Shown here piece by piece: positions 1-7,933 of a DNA stretch of 24,691 nucleotides. A program made the position numbers and the translations under genes. The notes beneath the pieces were generated by a model, which was not told the origin of the DNA, did no database searches, and saw only the letters and a program-made list of their open reading frames with translations. The DNA is from CAZLMG01 sp964560765 (GTDB lineage: Bacteria; Bdellovibrionota_B; Oligoflexia; Oligoflexales; CAZLMG01). The stretch spans positions 1 to 24,691 of the forward strand of contig CAZLMG010000052.1 of the NCBI GenBank assembly GCA_964560765.1, given 5' to 3'. Each line of letters begins with the position of its first letter. Position 1 is the stretch's first letter.

Positions 1-2
1 AG

Positions 3-62
3 GAGACGATTTCGCTTGTGAATAAGGACGGGACGATATCGCATGTGAATGTCAGACTTTGA
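3..62 (+). CDS. Possible C-terminal tail of an upstream protein (partial)
   Basis: One frame is open from the window edge to a TGA at 60-62 and would encode about 19 residues ending in HVNVRL. The two halves of this tail repeat each other: TISLVN and TISHVN are nine residues apart, matching a 27-base tandem repeat in the DNA. One of the base changes between copies (ATT to ATA) is silent in this frame, as expected for a coding repeat. No function can be named from so short a piece, and it could still be non-coding. Confidence 0.3.
   Translation, partial: ETISLVNKDGTISHVNVRL
5..50 (+). repeat. 27-bp-period direct repeat, two copies
   Basis: GACGATTTCGCTTGTGAAT at 5-23 recurs at 32-50 with two mismatches. 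The period is 27 bases, or nine codons. The array reaches the window edge, so more copies may lie upstream. It overlaps the possible protein tail ending at 62. Confidence 0.6.
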
Positions 63-183
63 ATCAGGCGACAGTGCTTATCAGCAGGCGCAAGACTCTG
101 ATACAAAAGATATAAATGATCTTACTCAAGAAAAGCGCAACTCGAGCCGATACGTCTCAAAGGTAAGTTTTTTGGAGGACAGG

Positions 184-909
184 ATGTCTTCGACCGTATC
201 CAGGATGGGTACAAGGACCAGCGTCGGGCTTTTTCAGCTCGTACTTCGCTATGTCCTGACTGCCGGCGCGATTTTGGTTTCATTCAACGGCTTCGCACCC
301 GTTGCCTTTGCTGAAGATCAGCCACTTGCCCTCATGGGAACCATCACCGGCCGCGACTTCAAGGGTTCACTTGCGGTCATCGAGAATCGAGCCACTGATA
401 AGCGCCGCGTTTATCGCGTCGGCGATGCCGTCATGCCTGGCATCATCCTCGAGTCGATCAATAATAATCAGGTCGTCATCCGGATCGGTGACGAAACACG
501 GGTCTTGCGCGCCGATGGCATCATGCTAGGCGCATTGGGCACCGAGCCAGAATCGACGACCTCTGCATACTCCTCGATCACTCCGGACAAGGTGCGCATT
601 CATCCAGACTATTGGTCGCAGAACTTAGCCATTGCCGTACGGGATCTCTCTCGGCCCGGAATAGCTTTGCCAGTGGTGGATACAAGCAATCAAGCGATTG
701 GTGTCCAACTGATCAGCGTCGACAGCGGCTCTTTAGTCGGCAAGCTCGGCTTACGCAACGACGATATTGTGTCGGAAGTCAATGGAGCACCCATTGCCGC
801 AGCCGCCGACCTGACCAAACAGCTTATCACGTTTGCTAAGGCTGATAGGTTGCAGATTAAGGTGCAGCGTCGCGGCCGCTCCGAAACGTTGCAGATCATG
901 ATTCAATAG
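184..909 (+). CDS. GspC-like type II secretion protein with PDZ domain
   Basis: This 241-residue protein has the GspC plan. A hydrophobic segment at about residues 14-43 ends in AFA-ED and could be an uncleaved anchor or a signal peptide. A homology-region-like beta domain follows at about 48-108 (GTITGRDFKGSLAVIEN, YRVGDAVMPG). A linker leads to a C-terminal PDZ domain at about 165-240 (GKLGLRNDDIVSEVNG). In type II secretion GspC is an inner-membrane protein whose periplasmic part contacts the secretin GspD. The ATG at 184 is chosen because GGAGG lies at 174-178. An in-frame ATG at 49 would add 45 polar residues, has no ribosome site and lies inside the upstream repeat. No gspD or other gsp gene follows; the next gene is convergent ten bases away, so this is an orphan or the last gene of a cluster to the left. 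Family fairly sure; membership of a working secretion system is inferred. Confidence 0.75.
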   Translation: MSSTVSRMGTRTSVGLFQLVLRYVLTAGAILVSFNGFAPVAFAEDQPLALMGTITGRDFKGSLAVIENRATDKRRVYRVGDAVMPGIILESINNNQVVIRIGDETRVLRADGIMLGALGTEPESTTSAYSSITPDKVRIHPDYWSQNLAIAVRDLSRPGIALPVVDTSNQAIGVQLISVDSGSLVGKLGLRNDDIVSEVNGAPIAAAADLTKQLITFAKADRLQIKVQRRGRSETLQIMIQ

Positions 910-919
910 GTTGGAAAAA

Positions 920-3283
920 CTATCCGCTGGTGCCCGTCTTGACTTCAACGATCGACATGGGACTGCGCATAGCTAGGCGCATGAGCTCGACAAACGTGTC
1001 ACCCTTCTCGGCCGCCACATTGCGCAAGAGCAATCCGTGCAAATATCCATCGCGACACTTGCGGCCCCAACGCACCTCGGCGACCAACACCTCCATGCCT
1101 TCCCGGGCAAAGAGCTGCTGCAAACGACCGTCAGTTGTCGTTAGTCGGATATCAAGTTGCACGCCCTTGGCTAAGTACTTGTCCATCTCCACAGCAATGC
1201 CAAAACGTGAGAAGTCGACGACCAAGCCAGCCTCGATCGCCGATTCCATCCGAATAACCCCGCGCGGGACGACTGGCCAACGAGCGTCTTTGCGTACTAG
1301 GTTGGCTATCGATCGATAGGCATCTTGCGCTTGCTTTAACTTTTCAGGTTCATCGGCGAAAGGATCGACTTCATAGGCTTCGAAGAGATCTTCATGATGC
1401 TTAATTTTGACATATCGCTTGCGGAAGGCGTGGTTGTGGGCGTTGACTTCCACCAAAAGGTCGCGGGTTGTCGCGCCCAACATAATCTTATGGCTCTCAC
1501 ACGCTGTCTCCAACCTTTGAGCGAAATTCACGCCGTGGCCGATCACGGTAAAGTCAATGCGACGCGCGCCGCCCAAATCACCGATGTACACCGCTCCTGT
1601 GTTAATTCCAATTCTCAAAGGATTCACCAAGGAACGGCTCATACGCCCATCCAAGCACGCTTGTAAGTTATCCTGCTGAATCTTGATCGCACACTTCAAA
1701 GCTTGATCGGCATGGTTCAGCACCCAATCGCCGTCGTGAAATTGATAACCAAAATAGCAAAGCACGCCGTCGCCGAGAGTCTTATCGATGATGCCACCAT
1801 AGGCGTGCACCGTTTCTGTGATGCGATCCATCAACGAGCGCAGATGTGAAAATACTTCCCGTGGCGTGCGCATTTCTGCCGTCTTGGAGAAGTCCACGAC
1901 ATCCACAAACATCAAGGTAACGACTTGCTCTGATGCTTCGAGACTAATTTTTTTCGGATTGCTGATGATCTCATTCAGTTTATCTGGAGAAACAACGCCT
2001 TCAAGTGCCGATCGCAACTCCTTGGCTTTACGCTCCGACTGACGCAATCGACAAAAATATATGGACCATGCAGCTGCGCAGAAGCCGAGCGTCATAAACA
2101 ACCAGGGAGACGTAATTCCTAGCCAGATAAACGCGCTCAGTCCGGCCACGATCATCAATAACGGTGCCGTCAGTGCAACGACAGGGAAAATGGTAGATGA
2201 AAGAAGTGTGCTAGCAGCAGCACCTACAAGGCCCGCACCAAACACCCATCCGGAAGACCAATCGATGCTTCGCACCCACTTACCTGTTAGCACGCTATTC
2301 AGCAGCGCCACCATCAGATAGGGACCTTGCACTTTTCCAGCAGGCGTCTCTTTAAATCCGGTGTTGCCGGTGAACATCTGCGGCAAGAGAACGATATAGT
2401 CGCCAGCTTGAATGACTTCCTGTAATCGGCCTTCACGCGCCATCTTGATCAGCCACAAGATGTTCTTGGCCCGTGACTGGTAAGTTCCCTGCTCACCGAT
2501 ATTGACTAGAATATTGCCACCAGCATCAGGCCGTAGGCGACTGCCATTGATGACGAGTTCGTCGTGATCCAATCGCAAACTATCCGCCGCCAGCAGCGAC
2601 CAATGGGGAACAATTTTGTCCGCACTCAGTCGATAAAATGGTCGAACGTATCCATGCCCCACATAGTCGATGTGACCCACAGAATGAAACGCCGGTAGCA
2701 AGGCAGGATGCGGGCCGTAAGCAATGCGATTGACAATGGGTAGCCATCCGACATTCGGCAGCTTTCCTTCGCGCACATTGTAATATCCGCTCATTTGATA
2801 TTCAGGGCGATCCAGAGGCAATCGATCACGGGCCGTTATCGGTGTCTCCGATAGGAATGCGGCCGCAACTACAGGTACGCCCAAGCCTTGGACGGCGTCG
2901 ACGAAACTCTTGGCTTCGCTGCGGTCTTGCTGCAGTGCAAATACCTTATCGATCAGAATCATTTTTGGCTTTTGAGCGGCGATGGCCTGCAAAATTGACG
3001 ACCAGCCGCCTAAACTCAAATCCGGCATCTGCAATTGGCCGGCAACGGCATCATCATAGGCAAATATTTTTATGCGCGAATCGAGTTCTGGTGTGACTCC
3101 GACGAGCGTACGGGTTGTAAACTCTAAGCGGCGACTGACACTTGATTCAATCGATCTCCCTGCGGGGCTGGCGTAAATAGTCATTACAGCCGCGAGTGCA
3201 CCACCACCCCAAGCAAAGATCTGCTTCCCCGTTAGGCCGTGACCGAAGTCAGCCTTAGGCTTCCCATCTGCTGCATCTGACAT
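920..3283 (-). CDS. CHASE2 sensor - class III adenylate cyclase - PilZ protein
   Basis: The 787-residue protein has an N-terminal membrane segment (about 22-39) and an extracytoplasmic CHASE2 sensor (about 50-340). Three membrane segments follow (about 345-412), then a class III nucleotide cyclase (about 450-640) and a PilZ-like C-terminus (about 660-775). The cyclase keeps both metal aspartates (D461 in FVDVVDFS, D505 in KTLGDG), the adenine-selecting K501, T579 in DFTVIG typical of class IIIb enzymes, and the transition-state pair N586/R590. It should therefore convert ATP to cAMP. The C-terminal region shows RKDAR (664-668) and DFSRFG (690-695), 21 residues apart, matching the RxxxR and D/NxSxxG c-di-GMP-binding motifs. 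CHASE2 ligands are generally unknown. The ATG is preceded by a G-rich run (GGGGGA). It is transcribed divergently from the lipoprotein at 3497. Active cyclase is well supported; the PilZ call is by motif only. Confidence 0.9.
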   Translation of the reverse strand: MSDAADGKPKADFGHGLTGKQIFAWGGGALAAVMTIYASPAGRSIESSVSRRLEFTTRTLVGVTPELDSRIKIFAYDDAVAGQLQMPDLSLGGWSSILQAIAAQKPKMILIDKVFALQQDRSEAKSFVDAVQGLGVPVVAAAFLSETPITARDRLPLDRPEYQMSGYYNVREGKLPNVGWLPIVNRIAYGPHPALLPAFHSVGHIDYVGHGYVRPFYRLSADKIVPHWSLLAADSLRLDHDELVINGSRLRPDAGGNILVNIGEQGTYQSRAKNILWLIKMAREGRLQEVIQAGDYIVLLPQMFTGNTGFKETPAGKVQGPYLMVALLNSVLTGKWVRSIDWSSGWVFGAGLVGAAASTLLSSTIFPVVALTAPLLMIVAGLSAFIWLGITSPWLFMTLGFCAAAWSIYFCRLRQSERKAKELRSALEGVVSPDKLNEIISNPKKISLEASEQVVTLMFVDVVDFSKTAEMRTPREVFSHLRSLMDRITETVHAYGGIIDKTLGDGVLCYFGYQFHDGDWVLNHADQALKCAIKIQQDNLQACLDGRMSRSLVNPLRIGINTGAVYIGDLGGARRIDFTVIGHGVNFAQRLETACESHKIMLGATTRDLLVEVNAHNHAFRKRYVKIKHHEDLFEAYEVDPFADEPEKLKQAQDAYRSIANLVRKDARWPVVPRGVIRMESAIEAGLVVDFSRFGIAVEMDKYLAKGVQLDIRLTTTDGRLQQLFAREGMEVLVAEVRWGRKCRDGYLHGLLLRNVAAEKGDTFVELMRLAMRSPMSIVEVKTGTSG

Positions 3284-3437
3284 GCGTCCCCCAAAGGACT
3301 GGATTGTTTAGCAACGTATCGGCTCCAATCCGCAAAAAATTGACTGGCAACTGAGGCCGAAGGGCTCCCTATCTTGAGATCCAACTAACCGTTTGTATTT
3401 GCTTGAATTTTTAGGGCGACTACATATCGAACGGCAA

Positions 3438-3467
3438 TTGTCCGAAGAGCCAGGCATGGGTGATAAT
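3438..3467 (+). promoter_or_regulatory. Candidate sigma70-type promoter for the 3497 lipoprotein
   Basis: TTGTCC at 3438-3443 (four of six matches to the -35 consensus) is followed after 18 bases by GATAAT at 3462-3467 (five of six to the -10). Transcription would begin about 20 bases before the ATG at 3497. This is a match by eye in a 213-base divergent gap. Confidence 0.35.
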
Positions 3468-3496
3468 TCGTCAACACCGGCTTCTAGGGTACTTTC

Positions 3497-5218
3497 ATGC
3501 ATATTCTGAAACTGCCATCAGCCACTGTCCTTAAGTACAGCATCGCCGTCGCCGCGTGGATGTCTCTGATCACCATAGTACCTGCGTGCTCAGGTACCAA
3601 GGTGGTCGACGGGAACTCAGCCGAGACGATATCCGCCAATACCGCCTGTATCAATTGCCCTTCGATCGACGGACTGGTGATTGAAGAAGGCTCGTCCATG
3701 TCGAACGATGTGACGGGGTCTTATTTTCGCTTGGCACCCGGCGAACTACCAAATGCCAAATACTCAGAATCCCACTATGTCAGAGCCTCCACAGCTAAGT
3801 TTGGACAGTCCGTCACTCTGAGTATGAAAAAGTCGACAGGATCTCTATTTGCGCTCGCCGAGACCTGCCAGCACCCGCACGTTCTTGCCCACATATCTAA
3901 TGAGTTAAGCCTTCCTGATGGAACAAAGGCCACCACGAACCAACTCATCATTACACCCATTGGTAGCGATGCTCTCGTTAACGGAGCCGTGCAGTTCTCG
4001 ATTACGAATCCAGGTAAGTTCCAAGCAGTATGCCTAGACAGCGTGCTTCCCACAATGTCCGTTACAGTTGACGCTCCCCCGAAACGATTTGATGAAGCTA
4101 GCATCTTGAGCGCGTCGAACGTGACGATGACTGCCGGTACAGGTGCCATAACGGCGACCGCTGCCGATGTTGCGGAAGAGGACGCAATTGGCATCTTGAT
4201 TGTCACAGCCGTGGAAAATAGCAACGTTCGACTGCTATATGGATCCAAGGCCACGCGCAGCTCTACAGGATCGGCGCTTGTCGCTACCGTAGCGGGATTG
4301 CCTGCAGGAGAATACCTAGCACGTTTTTACCTCATCACCGGCGACTTACTCGGTCTCACTTCCTTAGAAAATCCGACGGCAACAGCGGAGCTGACGGTCA
4401 CTGAAGCCTCGGCTGGCGATCTTTTCAATTACCTTACAGCCGAAGCAACCATTGACGCCTCCTCCGTCGGCACCATTCAAGTACTTCGTGGCTCAAACAT
4501 GGGCACAGCCGGTGAATTGAAACCCATCATGGATATCTATGCTCCGATTCTGGTCTCTGGAAGCGAGGGACCGGCTATCAAGTTCCCGCAGCCTGGCTCC
4601 CTTGATTCCGTCGCCACGGCTCAGGCTATTCCGAATCGCCTGGAGTTTTGCAGCACCTTTACGATCACGGGTGCCAGCAACGTTAGGGAATCCGGCGTTA
4701 TTGGCCAGGCCCACCTATACCCCAATGGCGGACAATCCAGCCAACTGGACCCCCTGTACACCATCATCGGCCTGCATGTGGAAACGCACCCAGAGCTCAA
4801 TAACACCATCACGCTGAACGCATTTTATACCTTAGGTGACGAGTCATTCGTGCATCAGGGCACTCCCATTTCCATTCAGATCAACAGTGGTAGCATGCAC
4901 ACGTTTCTATACGGAGCCAAGGCTAAAGCTTGCCTATCCGACCGCGGCACCCATGTGCAACTATCGATAAGCTATGATGAACAAGCAGCTTCAATTCTGG
5001 CAGCAGTTGAAAAATCGGAAGCGCAGCGAATGTTTTTGTGTCGACCAGAATTGTTGCCCGGAGATGGAAAAGACGGCTATCGAAACGGTAACACGGTTGC
5101 GTGCGGCCGCTTGGGCATGGGCGCACTGAGCGACTATACCAACCAAACTGGTTCCACGTTACTGCTGCGCGGATTCACGATCCGCGACCTTGACCCAAGT
5201 GGCGATGAAAGCCACTAA
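3497..5218 (+). CDS. Large secreted lipoprotein of unknown function
   Basis: I do not recognise this 573-residue protein. The N-terminus is a lipoprotein signal: a basic start, a hydrophobic stretch to residue 30 and the lipobox VPAC with the lipidated cysteine at 31. A short Cys-containing segment follows (CINCPS). The rest looks rich in beta strands. It is heavy in Thr, Ser, Ala, Val and Gly, has immunoglobulin-like strand patterns at about 60-300, and has a C-terminal part (about 310-573) reminiscent of a lectin-like jelly roll, with scattered cysteines that may pair in the periplasm or outside. The start has an AGGGT ribosome site at 3486-3490. Its TAA overlaps the stop codon of the convergent GH13 gene. 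A surface or adhesive role is only a guess from composition. Confidence 0.75.
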   Translation: MHILKLPSATVLKYSIAVAAWMSLITIVPACSGTKVVDGNSAETISANTACINCPSIDGLVIEEGSSMSNDVTGSYFRLAPGELPNAKYSESHYVRASTAKFGQSVTLSMKKSTGSLFALAETCQHPHVLAHISNELSLPDGTKATTNQLIITPIGSDALVNGAVQFSITNPGKFQAVCLDSVLPTMSVTVDAPPKRFDEASILSASNVTMTAGTGAITATAADVAEEDAIGILIVTAVENSNVRLLYGSKATRSSTGSALVATVAGLPAGEYLARFYLITGDLLGLTSLENPTATAELTVTEASAGDLFNYLTAEATIDASSVGTIQVLRGSNMGTAGELKPIMDIYAPILVSGSEGPAIKFPQPGSLDSVATAQAIPNRLEFCSTFTITGASNVRESGVIGQAHLYPNGGQSSQLDPLYTIIGLHVETHPELNNTITLNAFYTLGDESFVHQGTPISIQINSGSMHTFLYGAKAKACLSDRGTHVQLSISYDEQAASILAAVEKSEAQRMFLCRPELLPGDGKDGYRNGNTVACGRLGMGALSDYTNQTGSTLLLRGFTIRDLDPSGDESH

Positions 5219-6723
5219 GTCACCCGCTCCCAAATTGACCAGCTCCCTGGCTGGACGGTAAATCTGTCTAACCCAGTGAGCAAAGATGCTTTCGAGTCGG
5301 CCGAATTCTCAGAAGCCAGGCGCAAGCGCCAGGATGCATTTCGAGCTTCTTCAAAAGTAAGCTTGAGCTCCGCAGCCACGCTGGAACGATTGAATACGAC
5401 CAGTACATCCGCTCCTGACCCGCGCAACAGGGCCAAGCAATCGCCCTCTGCATAGACCACTTCTGTCGCCGCTTGAGTAAGTGCGGGCAACTCTCGACGC
5501 AATTGAATCAGATGCCGCAGGGAATCGCGTAATGAGTGGTTCCAATCTTGCTCATGCCAAGTGAAGCCGGCACGGCACTCAGGATCATGGCCGCCTCGCA
5601 TCCCAATCTCGTCACCGTAATAGATGCATGGCGCCCCCGGCATCACCATCAGCATCGCAAAGGCCCGCTTCACCGCCTGCACGTCGCCGCTAGCCAGAGT
5701 CAAAATCCGCGGCGTGTCGTGGCTACCGATGAAGTTCATCATGTTTTCCAGACATTCAGCAGAATACATCGTCTCGATGTTGTTCCAGCGCTCAGCAAAC
5801 TGCGCAGCATCAATGACCCGAATGTCGCGATAGCCTCCACAGGAAGCGACCACATCAGCGTCCAGGCTCTCGCCCAGGGCAAATGCTAAGATGGATTTAC
5901 CCAACAGGTAATTCATCGTGCCGTCAAACATGTCCCCTTGCAGCCAGCGCCGAGCATCCCCCCACAATTCCCCCAACAGATAGGCATCCTCGCGCACCGC
6001 CAGACATCGCTGGCGAAAGGCCCGCCAGAAATCGTCATCATCGATCTCGTGCGGCACATCCAAACGCCAGCCATCGACACCTTGCTGCAGCCAATATTCA
6101 CCGACTCGCAAAATGTATTCGCGCACGGATGGGTTATCTGTGTTCAACTTCGGTAGCGCCGCCAAATCCCACCAAGCCCGATAGCCTAAATTTGCTAAGC
6201 CCACTTCCTGGGTCGGCTTGCTTAATAACCGCTCCTCTGGCGGATAAGCATTGAGTTGTTCGCCCCTAGCTAAGCGCTCACGATCAAAGTGAAACCAGTC
6301 CAGATAGGGCGAGGCCAAACCATTCTCTAGCGTATGAGCAAAGGGCAAAAAACTGCGGCTGGCGTGATTAAAAACCCCATCAATGAGCACACGCATACCA
6401 CGCTGACGACAAGCAGCCAGGAGATCTTGAAACGACCTGTTTCCGCCAAGCAGAGGGTCCACCTGAAAGTAGTCGCTGGTGTGATAACGATGGTTGGCAG
6501 TCGAAGCAAAGATGGGAGTGAAATAGATTCCCGTGACTCCCATGTCCTGCAGGTAGTCCAGCTTGTTGATCACGCCCCAAAAGTCGCCACCCTTAAAGCC
6601 ATGCGCGGTTGGCGGACTATCCCAAGACTCAAAGCACATTCCATCAGATTTTGCCGCACCCCGAGAAAAGCGATCTGGAAAGATCTCGTAGAATACGGCG
6701 CCACGAATCCAAGGCTGCCCCAT
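5215..6723 (-). CDS. GH13 alpha-amylase family maltodextrin/cyclomaltodextrin hydrolase
   Basis: A 502-residue glycoside hydrolase of family 13 that should cleave alpha-1,4-glucosidic bonds in maltodextrins. All conserved regions are present: DGVFNH (115-120), LPKLNTDN (190-197), GWRLDVPHE with nucleophile D222, LLGELW with acid/base E252, and GSHDTP with D336. The LPKLN region resembles the MPKLN of neopullulanases and cyclomaltodextrinases (GH13_20 group). However, the protein begins directly with the barrel (VFYEIFPDRF) and lacks the N-terminal starch-binding domain usual in that group. There is no signal peptide, so it is probably cytoplasmic. ATG at 6723 is preferred, with AGGGAG nine bases upstream. 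The longer frame starts at a TTG with no ribosome site and adds 23 unlikely residues. No sugar transporter or other glycogen gene is adjacent. Family certain, exact substrate not. Confidence 0.92.
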   Translation of the reverse strand: MGQPWIRGAVFYEIFPDRFSRGAAKSDGMCFESWDSPPTAHGFKGGDFWGVINKLDYLQDMGVTGIYFTPIFASTANHRYHTSDYFQVDPLLGGNRSFQDLLAACRQRGMRVLIDGVFNHASRSFLPFAHTLENGLASPYLDWFHFDRERLARGEQLNAYPPEERLLSKPTQEVGLANLGYRAWWDLAALPKLNTDNPSVREYILRVGEYWLQQGVDGWRLDVPHEIDDDDFWRAFRQRCLAVREDAYLLGELWGDARRWLQGDMFDGTMNYLLGKSILAFALGESLDADVVASCGGYRDIRVIDAAQFAERWNNIETMYSAECLENMMNFIGSHDTPRILTLASGDVQAVKRAFAMLMVMPGAPCIYYGDEIGMRGGHDPECRAGFTWHEQDWNHSLRDSLRHLIQLRRELPALTQAATEVVYAEGDCLALLRGSGADVLVVFNRSSVAAELKLTFEEARNASWRLRLASENSADSKASLLTGLDRFTVQPGSWSIWERVT

Positions 6724-6811
6724 GCTGCATGTCTCCCTGTGAAAACAAGTGGATACCTGAGCAGAATGTGCTAAGCAAGATTCTTCATGCAATTTGCTGC
6801 GAAAAGGCTCT

Positions 6812-7933
6812 ATGTATCGTTACAGTCGCGGAATATTTGTGACAATTCTTGCCTCATTCCTCGCCCAACAGGGCGCGGCGAGTGAGTCCAATCCGGCAGA
6901 ACCGACGGTCGTGACGAAAAAGGGTCGCTTCTTTGATAACGTCGTACCAGTGCCCGCGTTGTTCTACACTCCCGAAACAGGATGGGGCGGGGGTCTCGGA
7001 ATCGTGCACAGTTACCGTCAGGACGATGACCCGCCCGATGTGCAAGATTCAACCCTCATCCCACTAGCACTATATACAGAGCGCCACCAAACCTTGCTGC
7101 GGATCTACTTGCGCAACTTTTTGCAGCAAGGACTGTACTACTCGGATTTGGCACTCTCCTATAATAACTACCCGGATCGCTTCTTTGGCATCGGTGGCGA
7201 AACCAAAGTAGATGATCGCGAAGCCTACATCGAAGAACTCATGGGAGTTGCCTGGGACTTTAGTCGCCGCGTCTTGAGTCGACATCTCTACGCCGGCCTC
7301 GCCCTACGTTATGATGACTGGGCAATTCGAAATAAGCAGCCGGATGGGCAGCTCGTCAGCGCGAATATTCTCGGCAGTCACTCGGGAATTATCCGCGGTG
7401 TCGGGCTGCGATTGAGTCACAACGACCGAAACAACGTTTTCGCCGCAACGCGTGGCGGACGGCACGACCTTAGCTTTATTCGACATGCGAAGGCATTGGG
7501 CAGCGAATTTGAATATGATCAATGGGAGCTTCGCTTACGCCACTATTGGTCGCTGACTCCTCAGGATGTCATCGCCGCCGAGTTGGCGTTGGACGCCATG
7601 TCCGGGGACGTGCCCTTTCGAAAGCTTGCCATGCTAGGTGGGCAGTTTCGCACCCGGGGTATTTATCTGGGGCGGTTTCGCGATAAGAGCGCCGCCTCCG
7701 TGCAGCTGGATTACCGAACTTGGTTCAATCAACGCTGGGGAATGGTCGCATTCTTGAGCAGTGGCTGGGTGGCACCAACCGTCAGTGAGTTGGCCGACGC
7801 CACAACTCACTTCACCTATGGCCTAGGCGGTCGTTACATGATCAACCTGGAACGGCGGATGGACTTCCGCCTGGACTATGCACGCGCCAAAGACTCAAAG
7901 GCCGTATATTTCGGTGTCGGAGAAGCATTTTGA
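6812..7933 (+). CDS. Omp85-type (BamA/TamA-like) outer-membrane beta-barrel without POTRA domains
   Basis: The 373-residue product has a signal peptide (about 1-24, ending AAS-ES). It then consists almost wholly of alternating amphipathic strands typical of an outer-membrane barrel. RTRGIYLGRFRD at 280-291 matches the conserved RG loop (L6) signature of Omp85 proteins, and the last residue is phenylalanine, as in barrel assembly signals. BamA and TamA carry N-terminal POTRA domains, but here only about 20 residues separate the signal from the first strand, so this is a barrel-only member. Its role could be transport or anchoring rather than barrel assembly. The ATG at 6812 has AAGG four bases upstream; an in-frame TTG at 6794 is less likely. 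The stop overlaps the start of the HtrA gene, so the two are probably translated together. Fold fairly sure, function unknown. Confidence 0.8.
   Translation: MYRYSRGIFVTILASFLAQQGAASESNPAEPTVVTKKGRFFDNVVPVPALFYTPETGWGGGLGIVHSYRQDDDPPDVQDSTLIPLALYTERHQTLLRIYLRNFLQQGLYYSDLALSYNNYPDRFFGIGGETKVDDREAYIEELMGVAWDFSRRVLSRHLYAGLALRYDDWAIRNKQPDGQLVSANILGSHSGIIRGVGLRLSHNDRNNVFAATRGGRHDLSFIRHAKALGSEFEYDQWELRLRHYWSLTPQDVIAAELALDAMSGDVPFRKLAMLGGQFRTRGIYLGRFRDKSAASVQLDYRTWFNQRWGMVAFLSSGWVAPTVSELADATTHFTYGLGGRYMINLERRMDFRLDYARAKDSKAVYFGVGEAF

Noticed and set aside
49..183. Longer N-terminus for the GspC-like protein from ATG 49
   Set aside because: No ribosome site, polar low-complexity leader, and the ATG lies inside a direct repeat; ATG 184 has a strong GGAGG.
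3308..3502. Minus-strand open frame of 64 codons in the divergent gap
   Set aside because: It overlaps the start of the 3497 gene, shows no signal or motif, and would block the likely promoter.
3775..4254. Minus-strand open frame of 159 codons inside the large lipoprotein gene
   Set aside because: Antisense shadow with no ribosome site and no domain; the plus-strand lipoprotein signal is clear.
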